From Methylobacterium crusticola (lineage in GTDB: Bacteria; Pseudomonadota; Alphaproteobacteria; Rhizobiales; Beijerinckiaceae), in contig NZ_QOWC01000004.1 of the NCBI RefSeq assembly GCF_003574465.1, forward strand, positions 1 to 64,000: a DNA stretch of 64,000 nucleotides, read 5' to 3'. Positions 6,560 through 14,948 of the stretch are shown piece by piece. Positions within the stretch are counted from its first letter, which is position 1. Every line of letters begins with the position of its first letter. The position numbers were made by a program, and so were the translations under genes. The notes under the pieces were generated by a model. The model was not told where the DNA came from and made no database searches. It worked only from the letters and a program-made list of their open reading frames with translations.

Positions 6560-8416
6560 GTGGACGCGCATGCCGCCCTCGAGTTGCTGGCTCGCCTCGC
6601 GCGGGGCGTCGGACTGGCAGCGGGCCTGACGGGATTCGGGACGCTCGTCCTGGCGGCGCTGCTCTCCGGCCCGGCCGCGGCCGGGCCGGAGCGGGTCTGG
6701 ACGTCGCTGCGGCGCCTGGCGCGCGCCGCGCTCACCGTCGCAATCCTCGCCATGGTGTCGTGGCTGCTCCTGCACGCCAGGCTGCTGACGGACGCAGAAC
6801 GCGGCTGGTGGGCCGCGGCCCGGCTCGTGGCGGGCGGCACGACCTTCGGCCGCGCGCTGCTCGCGCAGGCGGGGCTCCTGGCGCTCGCCCAGGCCACGAT
6901 GGGAACGCTGCGCTCGCAACCGCGCGTGCTGCTCGCCGCCGGCCTCGCCGCGGGCGCCCTTGGCTTGCAGCCGCGCCTCGGCCACGCCGCGGCCTCGGAC
7001 GTGCCATTCCTTCCGCTTCTCGTCGCGCTGCACGTGATCGCCGCCGGGCTCTGGCTCGGCGCCTTGCCGGGCCTCCTCATCGCCGTGGCACGGAGTCCCG
7101 TCACGGCGGCGAGAGTTGCGGTGCGGCGCTTCTCCTGGCTCGGGCTTGCCGCCGTCGGGGTCGTCGCCGTCACGGCGGTGCTCCAGTCCCTGCCGCTCGT
7201 CGGTGACATCGGGGGCCTGTTCGGCACGCTCTACGGGCGCGTCGCCCTCGCCAAGACCCTCGGCTTTGCCGGCCTGCTCGCCCTCGCGGCACTCAACCGC
7301 TTCGTCCTGACGCCCGCCATGACGCGGAACGGGTCGGGGCCGCTCGTCACGAGCATCGCGGTGGAACTCGTTCTCGGGGCATCCGTGCTCGTCGGGGCGG
7401 TGGCCCTTGCGAGCTTGCCGCCCGGTGCGCACGAGCAGGCCGTCTGGCCCTTCCCGCTCCAGCCCGACCTGTCTCGGATCGACGAGCCCTACTTCGCCAA
7501 GGAGCTGTGGCGTGCCGCGGCCTTCCTCAGTGCCGGGCTCGCCGGCCTTGCCGGCCTGCTCTGGCGCCGCACCCGTCTGATCGGCCCCGCGGGCGCCCTC
7601 GTCGCCCTCGTCTGGCTGCCGAATCCCAACCTCGCTCTTCTCGCCAAACCGGCCTGGCCGACGAGCTTCCAACGCTCGGAGACGGGCTTCACCGCCGCTT
7701 CGATCCTGCGCGGCGAGAAGATCCTGCGCCGTCACTGCACGGCCGCCTGCTTCCGCCCGCGCGACGATCCGTCCGATCCGACACCCTACGGCCTGTGGCA
7801 GCGGGCCGACGGCGACCTCTACGGCTGGCTCACCACGACATTCGACCCCATCGGCCACACGCCGTTCCCGCACGGCACCATCGCCCGGCTCGAGCCGCGC
7901 GAGCGCTGGCAGCTGATCGATTACTTCCGTGCCCGTGTCGCCGGCAGTGCGGCCCGCCTGAACGAGACCTGGGCCCACCCCGTCCTGCTTCCCGGCTTCC
8001 CGGTCCGGTGCCGCGACGGCGGCACCCTGCTGCGCGGCCGCCCGGACCGGGCCGGGCCGGTCGAGATCACCGTCGCCCTGGGCGGCGCGACCCCGTCGCC
8101 CGAGGCCGCGCCGCCGGGCGTGCCGTTGACGCGCGTCCTCCTCGCCGCGCGGGAGACCGACGCGGTCCCGTCCGGTTTTGACTGCATGTCCGGCTCCCCC
8201 GATGCCGTCTCGGCGCTCGCTCTGATGTCGGGCTGCGACGAGGACCAGCTCGACGGCACGCGCCTCCTCGTCGATGCCAACGGCTGGCTGCGGGTCCGCA
8301 TCCCGCCGCGCCGTTCGGGAGCCTCCGTGCCGGCCTCCCCGGTGCGGGACGCCGAACTCGTGCGCATCGCCGCGGAGCCGTTCGATGCCGGCGACGTCGG
8401 CACGCACCGGCACTGA
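6560..8416 (+). CDS. CopD-family membrane protein with degenerate cytochrome c-like domain
   Basis: A 618-residue fusion starting at GTG. Residues 1-360 hold about eight hydrophobic segments typical of CopD, the presumed inner-membrane copper import partner of CopC. Residues 375-470 resemble a class I cytochrome c domain (FTAASILRGEKILRRHC, then PYGLWQRADGDLYGWLTTTF and a closing helix). However, the heme motif CxxCH is replaced by HCTAACF (Cys393, Cys397), so covalent heme attachment in the usual way is unlikely. The last ~140 residues are unrecognised, contain three Cys and end in HRH. It directly follows copC and is the last gene of the operon. Confidence 0.85.
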   Translation: MDAHAALELLARLARGVGLAAGLTGFGTLVLAALLSGPAAAGPERVWTSLRRLARAALTVAILAMVSWLLLHARLLTDAERGWWAAARLVAGGTTFGRALLAQAGLLALAQATMGTLRSQPRVLLAAGLAAGALGLQPRLGHAAASDVPFLPLLVALHVIAAGLWLGALPGLLIAVARSPVTAARVAVRRFSWLGLAAVGVVAVTAVLQSLPLVGDIGGLFGTLYGRVALAKTLGFAGLLALAALNRFVLTPAMTRNGSGPLVTSIAVELVLGASVLVGAVALASLPPGAHEQAVWPFPLQPDLSRIDEPYFAKELWRAAAFLSAGLAGLAGLLWRRTRLIGPAGALVALVWLPNPNLALLAKPAWPTSFQRSETGFTAASILRGEKILRRHCTAACFRPRDDPSDPTPYGLWQRADGDLYGWLTTTFDPIGHTPFPHGTIARLEPRERWQLIDYFRARVAGSAARLNETWAHPVLLPGFPVRCRDGGTLLRGRPDRAGPVEITVALGGATPSPEAAPPGVPLTRVLLAARETDAVPSGFDCMSGSPDAVSALALMSGCDEDQLDGTRLLVDANGWLRVRIPPRRSGASVPASPVRDAELVRIAAEPFDAGDVGTHRH

Positions 8417-8462
8417 TCGCGGGCAGGTTCCATCGCCGTCAACGTGCGGGCGCGCGACTCGT

Positions 8463-8886
8463 GTCTGGTCGTGATGAGGCTTGCGCGCGCCGCCCTGATC
8501 GACTGGTCCGGGACCGGCCGGGTTCTGGCTCCGCTCTGCGCCGCGCCCCGCGGCGAGCGGGCCTGGCCGTCCCCGGCGCCGTTCAAGGGCTTGCTTCGGG
8601 CCGCCTGGTACGACCTGTCGGATGCGAAGCGCGCAGAGGCTCCGGATGACCGCGCGCTTCCACCGGCTCTGTGGCTTTGCCGCCCACGAGCCCACGCCCG
8701 AGCGCACCGCCCACCTCCGCTTCCGCCGCGCGCTCGCGGCCCGAAGCCTCGATGGAGTGCTGTTCGCGACGCTGGCCGGCCGATTCGACGCGCGCGGCCG
8801 TTGTGGACAGGACCGGCACGCGCGCCGATGCCACCGTGATCACGTCGGCCACATCGCGCGACGAGGACGCCCGCCGGACGTGGTGA
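8463..8886 (+). pseudogene. IS5-family transposase remnant
   Basis: Three frames must be joined to read a typical IS5-type N-terminal region. The pieces are ALIDWSGTGRVLAPL and FKGLLRAAWYDLSDAKRAEA in the first frame. FHRLCGFAAHEPTPERTAH and LRFRRALAARSLDG follow in the second. VVDRTGTRADATVITSATS is in the third. There are two frameshifts (near 8655 and 8798), and the catalytic C-terminal half is absent. I cannot see terminal inverted repeats. It marks past insertion activity between the CopCD operon and the organosulfur region. Confidence 0.75.
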
Positions 8887-9379
8887 CGGTGATTGGACGC
8901 GCCCGCTGCCTCGGAACGAGGCGTGGTTCGAGATCCCACGACAGCACGCGCTTGTCCTGCGTTGCGCGCACGCTGTCCTGCGCGGCCAAGCCCGCGGAGG
9001 ACAGCCTGTCTCGCATCCCGTCGAATTCGAAAATCCATTCCGTTGACCCTCCGATCGAATCCGGACATTCTCGATGCGTTGGCTGGAGATTTCTTTTTTA
9101 TATCAAGACTTCGTCTCGAGCCGCGCTGATTTGGTCCACGACAGATTGCGCTGCGTCATCAAAGGCTAGAGCGGCATGTGTGCGTCACGCACCCTGTATC
9201 CGTCTCGCGCGAGAAAGGTTTCGGTCGTGAACACGCGCGTTTCCTCCCGGAGAACGACTTTCTGCTTGCGCCGGCCAGCCGGCGTGCTCGGCGGCTGTCC
9301 GGCCTGAGCGCGCGACCACCTGCCCAACAGCGTGACCTCACCATGCCGTCCCGACAAGCGGCGCCGGGAGACCTTTGCC
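8887..9379. other. intergenic debris after the transposase remnant
   Basis: No gene can be supported. The stretch includes a relatively AT-rich patch around 9085-9170 (for example TTTCTTTTTTATATCAAG), unlike its surroundings. It may be leftover insertion-sequence DNA. Confidence 0.5.
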
Positions 9380-9589
9380 ATGACCACGCGCGTGCACGTC
9401 CTCGAGATCGGCCAGTCGGCTATCGGCATCATCGTCCCGGAGGATCACCTTCAGGTTCGCTTCTTCGCGGCCGGCGCCCCCTACGACCGCCTCGATGGCC
9501 AGATCTTCCGAGGAGAGCGCGAGGTTCTCGCCGCCGCGAGGGCGCTGCTTCCGCAGCGGACGCGGGGCGAGCGCCGTCTCGCCCGCTGA
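9380..9589 (+). CDS. small hypothetical protein
   Basis: A 69-residue ORF starting MTTRVHVLEIGQSAIGIIV, with GGGAG about 9 nt upstream. The composition (alternating beta-like hydrophobics, then DRLDGQIFRGEREVLAAARALL) looks like a genuine soluble protein rather than a shadow, and its codons fit the local bias. I do not recognise a family. A 38-codon ORF follows 28 bp downstream on the same strand. Confidence 0.55.
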   Translation: MTTRVHVLEIGQSAIGIIVPEDHLQVRFFAAGAPYDRLDGQIFRGEREVLAAARALLPQRTRGERRLAR

Positions 9590-9617
9590 CCGCCTTCCGC
9601 ACGGACGCAAGACGGGA

Positions 9618-9734
9618 ATGTCACGCCGCTCCTCGCCCTCGCGCCCCCATCCGGGCGAGCCGACGCCGGAACTCATCGCCGTCGCCTCCTGCATCACGAT
9701 GATCCTCATCGCAATCGGCTTCCTCCTACGCTGA
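9618..9734 (+). CDS. tiny single-pass membrane protein, hypothetical
   Basis: A 38-residue ORF (MSRRSSPSRPHPGEPTPE, then one hydrophobic stretch LIAVASCITMILIAIGFLL and a terminal Arg). The layout is a basic N-terminus and one membrane helix. Small proteins of this layout are common but hard to verify. The ribosome site is weak (AAGACGGGA). Confidence 0.4.
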   Translation: MSRRSSPSRPHPGEPTPELIAVASCITMILIAIGFLLR

Positions 9735-10906
9735 AGTCCGCGCTGTGGCGCGGGGTCGAGGAACGATCTTCCCCGATGCCAGGTCCGCGCGACAAAGCCC
9801 AAATCGAGGAGCAGAAAACAGGAAATCCTGTCACACCGACTGGCACGGGCCCGGTCCACCGCGTTCCTTCCGGAAATGACCGGATACAGAGCGTGTCTGA
9901 GGAAGCGGTGTCGGAGCGGGTCGCTGCCGATCCCGGCGGAGCCCTGAGCTCCCGCGTTCCCGACGGACACCTGTTCCGCTTCGCGGAAAAAGGTCACGCT
10001 TGAAGCGAGAGCGGCGACGGCGAGATCGTTCCATGAATCCAATGATCTAAAGCAATAAAAACTATAGACTTGATTGTCGTGAAAATTCTACCATGGGATC
10101 GATCTGTCGAACGACGTCATTCTGTAATGTTCGGATCACGGCAGGGAGAGGTGCCTCGATGAGCCTTTGGTCCCGTCCTCGGCCCCGTCCGACCTCCGAT
10201 CCGTCGACGGCGTACCGGAGCATCAGCGGCCGCGGCATCGCCCCGCGAGGCGCGGCCCGCGCCGGCATCCCGGGACCGGCTTGGGCCGATCGAGACCGCG
10301 ACGGCTCGGCCGACCGCCGTGACCGGGAGACATCGCAGAGCCTGGTGTTTGCCAAGCAGTTCGACATCAACGGTCAGATCGGCTGAACGCGCATCGATCC
10401 GACTGCCGATGTGAACCAATCGGCGATGACGTCTCGCCGATCACCGCACCGAGTCGATCTGCCAAGAAGAAGATAGAGGAAGACGATGACACGTCGCAGC
10501 ATACCGACCGGGTAGTGGAGATCGTGGCACCCTCGACCAAGAGCTGAGACGATGCGAGCACCGACATCGTCGCGAGTGCGTCAGACGCGGCGCCACGGCA
10601 GCGGGTTCCAGGTTGTCGAAACCCGCGGCCACGTCGAGGCCGGACGGTTCGCGTACGTCCAGGTACACCCGAAGGTCAGGTTCCGGCCGGACGGCCGCTG
10701 GAGCGTCTCTCAACGAAGCGACCGTTGTTCGTCTCACGCAATGCCTTCACATCACCAGTGCAGCGTGCGACCGCAGCGCGGTCGGACGCTGCACTGGTGA
10801 TGTGACGTCCCTGCGGATTCCTCGCGCTCGCCGGACGCGCCTCGCATCGGACAGCCGCCAGCCCGCAATCCCGTTCCGACCCCCTCCAGACGAAAGGTCT
10901 CCCGTC
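9735..10906. other. long gene-poor region upstream of the SsuA-like gene
   Basis: Nearly 1.2 kb without a recognisable gene. A small frame at 10159-10386 has a good ribosome site (GGGAGAGG) but an unconvincing protein. The stretch 10010-10060 (GATCGTTCCATGAATCCAAT and following bases) looks like a small imperfect palindrome of the kind repeated between genes in this group; that is a recollection, not checked. The main feature is the 59-bp palindrome at 10747-10805. Confidence 0.55.
10747..10805. repeat. 59-bp near-perfect palindrome
   Basis: Two 28-nt arms (10747-10774 and 10778-10805) flank the triplet AGC and are complementary except for one G-G opposition at 10767/10785. The outer arm begins TCACATCACCAGTGCAGCGT. 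It lies about 100 bp upstream of the SsuA-like gene start. There is no T run, so it is not a standard terminator. It could be a cruciform-forming site, a recombination or insertion relic, or a structured leader element. Confidence 0.85.
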
Positions 10907-11854
10907 ATGACGCTCACCAGGCGTTCCTTCGCGGCCGGTGCTGCCGCAGCCCTCGCGTCGCTCGCAACCACCGGCCCGGCGCGGGCCGATCGCGTGCTGC
11001 GGGTCGGCTACCAGAAGTACGGCACGATGCTCCTGCTGAAGGCGCGCGGCAGCCTCGAGCCGGCGCTCAAACCCCTGGGGTTCCGGGCCGAGTGGCGGGA
11101 GTTCCCGGGCGGTCCCCAGCTCCTCGAGGCGCTCAACGTCAAGGCCATCGATATCGGCGTGGTCGGCGAGACGCCGCCGATCTTCGCCCAGAGCGCGGGC
11201 GCGCCCCTCGTCTACCTCGCCCACGAGCCGCCTGCTCCGAAGAGTGAGGCGATCGTTGTCCGGAAGGACAGCCCGATCCGCTCCGTCGCGGACCTGAAGG
11301 GCAAGAAGGTCGCGCTCAACAAAGGTTCGAACGTTCACTACCTGCTCGTTCGCGCGCTGGAGGAGGCCGGACTCGCCTACACCGACATACAGACCATCTT
11401 CCTCGCGCCGGCCGATGGGCGGGCGGCGTTCGACGGCGGGTCGATCGACGCCTGGGTGATCTGGGATCCGTTCCTGGCCGCCGTCGAGGTAGCGAGCGGC
11501 GCCCGCATCCTGCAGGACGCGACCGGGCTCGCGGCGAACCATCAGTTCTACGTCGGCGAGCGGTCGTTCACGGACTCGCAGCCACAGGCCATCGACGCCG
11601 TGCTCGCGGCGATCTCGGTGGTCGACCGCGAAACCAACGGGGTGACCGAGGCGGCGGCGCAGGAGCTCAGTCCGGCGATCGGCATGCCGGTTCCGATCCT
11701 CGCGCGCGCCCTCAGCCGCCAGAGTTGGGGCGTCGCACCACTTGGGCCAGAAGTCGTCGCCGGACAGCAGCGTATCGCCGACACGTTCCTGCGCCTCGGC
11801 CTGCTGCCGCGGCCAATCCAGGTGGCGGACGCTGTCCGACAGGCTCGCTCGTAG
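10907..11854 (+). CDS. ssuA: aliphatic sulfonate ABC transporter substrate-binding protein (SsuA-like)
   Basis: A 315-residue periplasmic binding protein. The N-terminus MTLTRRSFAAGAAAALASLA is a Tat-type signal. The body shows the SsuA pattern: RVGYQKYGTMLLLKARGSLE, then EWREFPGGPQLLEALN, then DIGVVGETPPIFAQSAGAP, and later DLKGKKVALNKGSNVHYLL and DAWVIWDPFLAAVE. The ATG at 10907 leaves the twin-arginine signal at the right distance; the open frame upstream runs back through the palindrome and is not expected to be translated. No ssuB or ssuC sits beside it, so it must share a transporter encoded elsewhere or be an orphan. Confidence 0.9.
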   Translation: MTLTRRSFAAGAAAALASLATTGPARADRVLRVGYQKYGTMLLLKARGSLEPALKPLGFRAEWREFPGGPQLLEALNVKAIDIGVVGETPPIFAQSAGAPLVYLAHEPPAPKSEAIVVRKDSPIRSVADLKGKKVALNKGSNVHYLLVRALEEAGLAYTDIQTIFLAPADGRAAFDGGSIDAWVIWDPFLAAVEVASGARILQDATGLAANHQFYVGERSFTDSQPQAIDAVLAAISVVDRETNGVTEAAAQELSPAIGMPVPILARALSRQSWGVAPLGPEVVAGQQRIADTFLRLGLLPRPIQVADAVRQARS

Positions 11855-11927
11855 GGCCGGGGGCGGTCTCGCATTGCGGCCGGGTGCGCGAAGGGCGTTG
11901 CCGCGCGCAGCGTGATCGCCCGCCCCA

Positions 11928-11961
11928 GAATTCGATATACTCTAGCATCAAACTCAACTAA
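11928..11961 (+). promoter_or_regulatory. AT-rich promoter/operator candidate before DUF3088 operon
   Basis: An isolated AT-rich island (around GAATTCGATATACTCTAGC) in very GC-rich DNA, 50-85 bp before the DUF3088 start. The decamer ATATACTCTA (11935-11944) resembles ATATACTACTA at 22602-22612 upstream of the ABC/monooxygenase operon. A shared sulfur-limitation regulator (CysB/Cbl type) is a guess. Confidence 0.4.
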
Positions 11962-12011
11962 CACGCGCTGCCGCCCGTCGAGCGGGGCCGTACACGAGCC
12001 CGGAGCACCGC

Positions 12012-12356
12012 ATGAGCCGAGATCGCCTCTTCCTGCTTCAGCCCGCCTTCGAGGATCCCCGGCAGCCGGGGCGCAGCGTGTTCTGCCCCGACAGCAACCA
12101 GATCGAGGGCGTGCTCGCGAGCCATCCCGACCTCGCCGGGAAGATCGAGGTCCAGCGCCTGTCCTTTCCCCGGCCGCGGCATCCCGTGGCGGCGCTCCTC
12201 GGCGAGGACCATCAGTCGCTGCCGGTCCTCGTGCTCGGCGAGGCCGGCCCGGTGCCGGACCGCGTCGAGCACGCGAACGGGCTGCGCTTCGTGGCCGACA
12301 CGCGCCGCATCCTCGAGGTGCTGGCCGAGCGCCACGGGATCCCGGCGCCGCTCTGA
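12012..12356 (+). CDS. DUF3088 family protein
   Basis: A 114-residue protein beginning MSRDRLFLLQPAFEDPRQPG, followed by SVFCPDSNQIEGVLASHPDL and RPRHPVAALLGEDHQSLPVL. These blocks match the DUF3088 family as I know it: a small thioredoxin-like fold with a Cys in the FxCxxxNxIEG segment. The biochemical role is unknown. The ribosome site GGAGCACCGC precedes the ATG. It is the first gene of a same-strand run with a MetQ-like protein and a DszC-like flavoenzyme, so a link to organosulfur use is likely. Confidence 0.75.
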   Translation: MSRDRLFLLQPAFEDPRQPGRSVFCPDSNQIEGVLASHPDLAGKIEVQRLSFPRPRHPVAALLGEDHQSLPVLVLGEAGPVPDRVEHANGLRFVADTRRILEVLAERHGIPAPL

Positions 12357-12452
12357 CGCACCGCACGGCTCCGGGCCGGCGCCCCGGGCCTCGCGGGTCA
12401 TCCATCCATGCGGCCGAGGCGTTCGCGGGCCGCGACAGGGGAGAGGTTGGTC

Positions 12453-13262
12453 ATGGTGAGAGGTGTTCGGTTCCGGGCGGCGGCCCTGGCGCTCGTCGCG
12501 CTGGTGGGGATCTGCGCGGCGGCGCAGGGGGCGGACGGACCCCTCAAGGTCGGGGTCTCCGCAGGCCCCTACGGCGACGTGCTGCGCGACGCCGCGCGGC
12601 TCGCCGACAAGGAGGGGCTCAAGGCCGAGATCATCGAGTTCAGCGACTGGAACCAGCCCAATGCCGCGCTCGACGCCGGCGACATCGACCTCAACAACTT
12701 CCAGCACCGCTTCTACCTCGCCAACCAGGTGAAGGCGCGCGGCTACCGGATCGTCGCCCTCGACGAATCGCTCCTGGTGCCGGCCGGGCTCCACTCGTCG
12801 AAGTACGCCAAGGTCGCGGACGTGCCGGACCGCAGCCGGATCGCGATCCCGAACGACCCCACCAACGCCGCCCGGGCGCTGCTCCTGTTCCAGAAGGCGG
12901 GCCTCATCACCCTGCGGCCCGGCGCCGGCCTCGACGCCACCCTGCGCGACGTGGCGCAGAACCCGAAGGCGCTGCAGATCGTCGAACTCGACGCGGCGCA
13001 GCTCGCCCGCTCCCTCGACGACGTCGCGGTCGCCTTCGTCTCCAGCAACTACGCCTACCTGGCCGGCCTCGACCTGAACAAGGCGCTGGTGGCCGAGACC
13101 GCCGATGCGGAGGCGAAGCCGTACTTCACCCTGGTCTTCGCGGCGCGCGAGGACCGCAAGGACGATCCCCGCATCCGCCGCTTCATCGAGATCTACCGCT
13201 CGCAGCCCGTGAAGGACGCGGTCGCGGCGCGCTTCAAGGGAACCATCCTGGCCGCGTGGTGA
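12453..13262 (+). CDS. MetQ/NlpA-family substrate-binding protein
   Basis: A 269-residue protein with a Sec-type signal (1-26). The MetQ core is clear: KVGVSAGPYGDVLRDAARLA, EIIEFSDWNQPNAALDAGDI, DLNNFQHRFYLANQVKA, then RIAIPNDPTNAARALLLFQK and IVELDAAQLARSLDDVAVAF. Family members bind methionine or related compounds for the MetNI importer. There is no canonical lipobox (VGIC), so it is probably soluble periplasmic. The chosen ATG has GGGGAGAGG upstream. No MetN/MetI genes are in this window. Placement with flavin monooxygenases suggests an organosulfur ligand, by inference. Confidence 0.88.
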   Translation: MVRGVRFRAAALALVALVGICAAAQGADGPLKVGVSAGPYGDVLRDAARLADKEGLKAEIIEFSDWNQPNAALDAGDIDLNNFQHRFYLANQVKARGYRIVALDESLLVPAGLHSSKYAKVADVPDRSRIAIPNDPTNAARALLLFQKAGLITLRPGAGLDATLRDVAQNPKALQIVELDAAQLARSLDDVAVAFVSSNYAYLAGLDLNKALVAETADAEAKPYFTLVFAAREDRKDDPRIRRFIEIYRSQPVKDAVAARFKGTILAAW

Positions 13263-13291
13263 GGGGGCTTGCGGGACACGCGGGGACCGAC

Positions 13292-14500
13292 ATGGCCACG
13301 ATTGAGACCAACGACGGAGCGGTGCGGGACGGCGCGCCGGACTGGTCCGCGCTGGCGCAAGGTGTCGCGGACGACCTGCGGGCGGACGCCAACACCCGCG
13401 AGCGCCTCGCGGCCCGTCCCGTGCGGGAGCTGGCGCTGCTGCGGGAGTCCAAGCTCCTCACCCTCCTCGATGCGCGCGAGTACGGCGGCGGGGGCGGGTC
13501 CTTCGCGCAGGCGCTCGCGGCGGTGCGGATCGTCGCCCGCGCCGACACCGCGATCGCCCAGCTCCTGAGCTACCACTACCTCCATCGCACCAACGCGCTC
13601 TGGCGCGCCGGCCCGGCGCAGCGCGAGGGCCTGGCCCTGGCCTCGGCGAGGGATCGCTGGTTCTGGGGCGGCGCCTCCAACCCGCGCGATCCCGAATCCG
13701 TGCTCGTGCCCGACGGGGACGACTTCCGGCTGAATGGGCGCAAGACTTTCGCGTCGAACGCCGCAGTGGCGGACCGGATCACCCTGCGCGCCGAGCTCGG
13801 CGGCGGCTTCGCGGTGATCGTCATCCCGGGCGACCGGCCCGGCGTGACTCACGGCAACGACTGGGACGCCTTCGGCCAGCGCCTGACGGAGAGCGGCAGC
13901 ATCGCCTTCGAGAACGTGCGGGTCGCGCGCGACGAGATCCTGGGCGAGGCCCTGCCACCCGCCGCGCCGGCGCTCTCGCCCCTGACCACTCTCGTGGTGC
14001 CTCTGCACCAGATGCTGATCGCGGGCTTCTACGTCGGCACCGCCGAGGGCGCGCTCACGGAGGCCGCGGAGTACATCCGCACCCAGGCGCGGCCCTGGCA
14101 GGCCTCGGGCGTCGCGGCGGCGCGCGAGGATCCCTACATCCTCGAGCACATCGGCAACCTCGACGTCGAGGTGCGGGCGAGCGCGGCGCTGACCGCCGCG
14201 GCCGGGGAGGCGTTCGAGGCCGCGGTCGCGCAGGGCGAGGGCCTCACGCCGACGCGACGCACCGAGGTCGCCGCCGCGATCTACGCCGCCAAGGTGCATG
14301 CGAGCCGCACCGCGCTCCAGGTCACCTCGCAGATCTTCGAGTTGATGGGCGCCCGTGCCACCAGCAGCCGCTACGGCTTCGACCGGTTCTGGCGGAACAT
14401 CCGCACCCACACCCTGCACGATCCCGTCGTCTACAAGGCGCGCGAGGTGGGCAACTTCGCGCTCAACGGGACGATCACGCCGACTCCGCTCTACACGTGA
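13292..14500 (+). CDS. DszC/SfnB-like acyl-CoA dehydrogenase-fold flavin monooxygenase
   Basis: A 402-residue enzyme with acyl-CoA dehydrogenase architecture: N-terminal helices, a middle beta domain from about 125 (GGASNPRDPESVLVPDGDDF, FRLNGRKTFASNA), and a C-terminal helical bundle. The segments RTQARPWQASGVAAAREDPY and YGFDRFWRNIRTHTLHDP closely resemble DszC, the flavin-dependent dibenzothiophene monooxygenase, and the SfnB group. Such enzymes use reduced flavin from a partner reductase to oxidise organosulfur compounds. The catalytic base of true dehydrogenases is not expected. It lies between binding-protein genes on the plus strand. The true substrate is unknown. Confidence 0.85.
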   Translation: MATIETNDGAVRDGAPDWSALAQGVADDLRADANTRERLAARPVRELALLRESKLLTLLDAREYGGGGGSFAQALAAVRIVARADTAIAQLLSYHYLHRTNALWRAGPAQREGLALASARDRWFWGGASNPRDPESVLVPDGDDFRLNGRKTFASNAAVADRITLRAELGGGFAVIVIPGDRPGVTHGNDWDAFGQRLTESGSIAFENVRVARDEILGEALPPAAPALSPLTTLVVPLHQMLIAGFYVGTAEGALTEAAEYIRTQARPWQASGVAAAREDPYILEHIGNLDVEVRASAALTAAAGEAFEAAVAQGEGLTPTRRTEVAAAIYAAKVHASRTALQVTSQIFELMGARATSSRYGFDRFWRNIRTHTLHDPVVYKAREVGNFALNGTITPTPLYT

Positions 14501-14511
14501 GACCGACACTG

Positions 14512-14948
14512 ATGACATCCGGCCCCGCCTCCGTCTCCCGTCGCGACCTCGTGGCCCTCGGCGCGGGCACCCTCGGGGCCGCCGCGCTGCCCGCTCGCCC
14601 CCGCGCGCAGGGCGCTCCGCCGGACGTCGTGCGCATCGGCTACCTCACCGCGCCCCGCGCCTGGGTCATCGGCAAGCACGACAAGGCCTTCGACGCCGCG
14701 CTCGCCACCCGGGTCGAGTGGGTGCCGTTCCCCTCGGGCGGGCCGGCGCTGCAGCGCCTCGCCTCCGGTCAGACCGACTTCGCGGTCTTCGGCAGCACGC
14801 CGATCGTCGCCGGCCTGTCCCGCGGCCTGCCGCTGCGGATCCTCGGCTCGCCCGAGATCGTCGCCACCAGCGAGCGGCTCGTGGTCCGCTCCGAGATCGC
14901 CGACGTCAAGCAGCTCGCCGGCAAGCGCATCGCGGTCGCGCCGGCCGC
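14512..14948 (+). pseudogene. truncated TauA/SsuA-like binding protein (5' part)
   Basis: The frame starts at ATG 14512 (or GTG 14497 overlapping the previous stop) with a Tat signal SRRDLVALGAGTLG. It continues as a normal sulfonate/taurine binding protein through DFAVFGSTPIVAGLSRGLPL to KQLAGKRIAVAPAA at about residue 145. There it breaks into nonsense. The expected remaining ~170 residues are missing. The next bases belong, in another frame, to an ATPase. This is a deletion junction near 14945-14952. Confidence 0.85.

Noticed and set aside
10159-10386. A 75-codon ORF with a good ribosome site (MSLWSRPRPRPTSDP)
   Set aside because: The protein is Arg/Pro-rich without a folded-looking core, and I recognise nothing. 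It may be chance.
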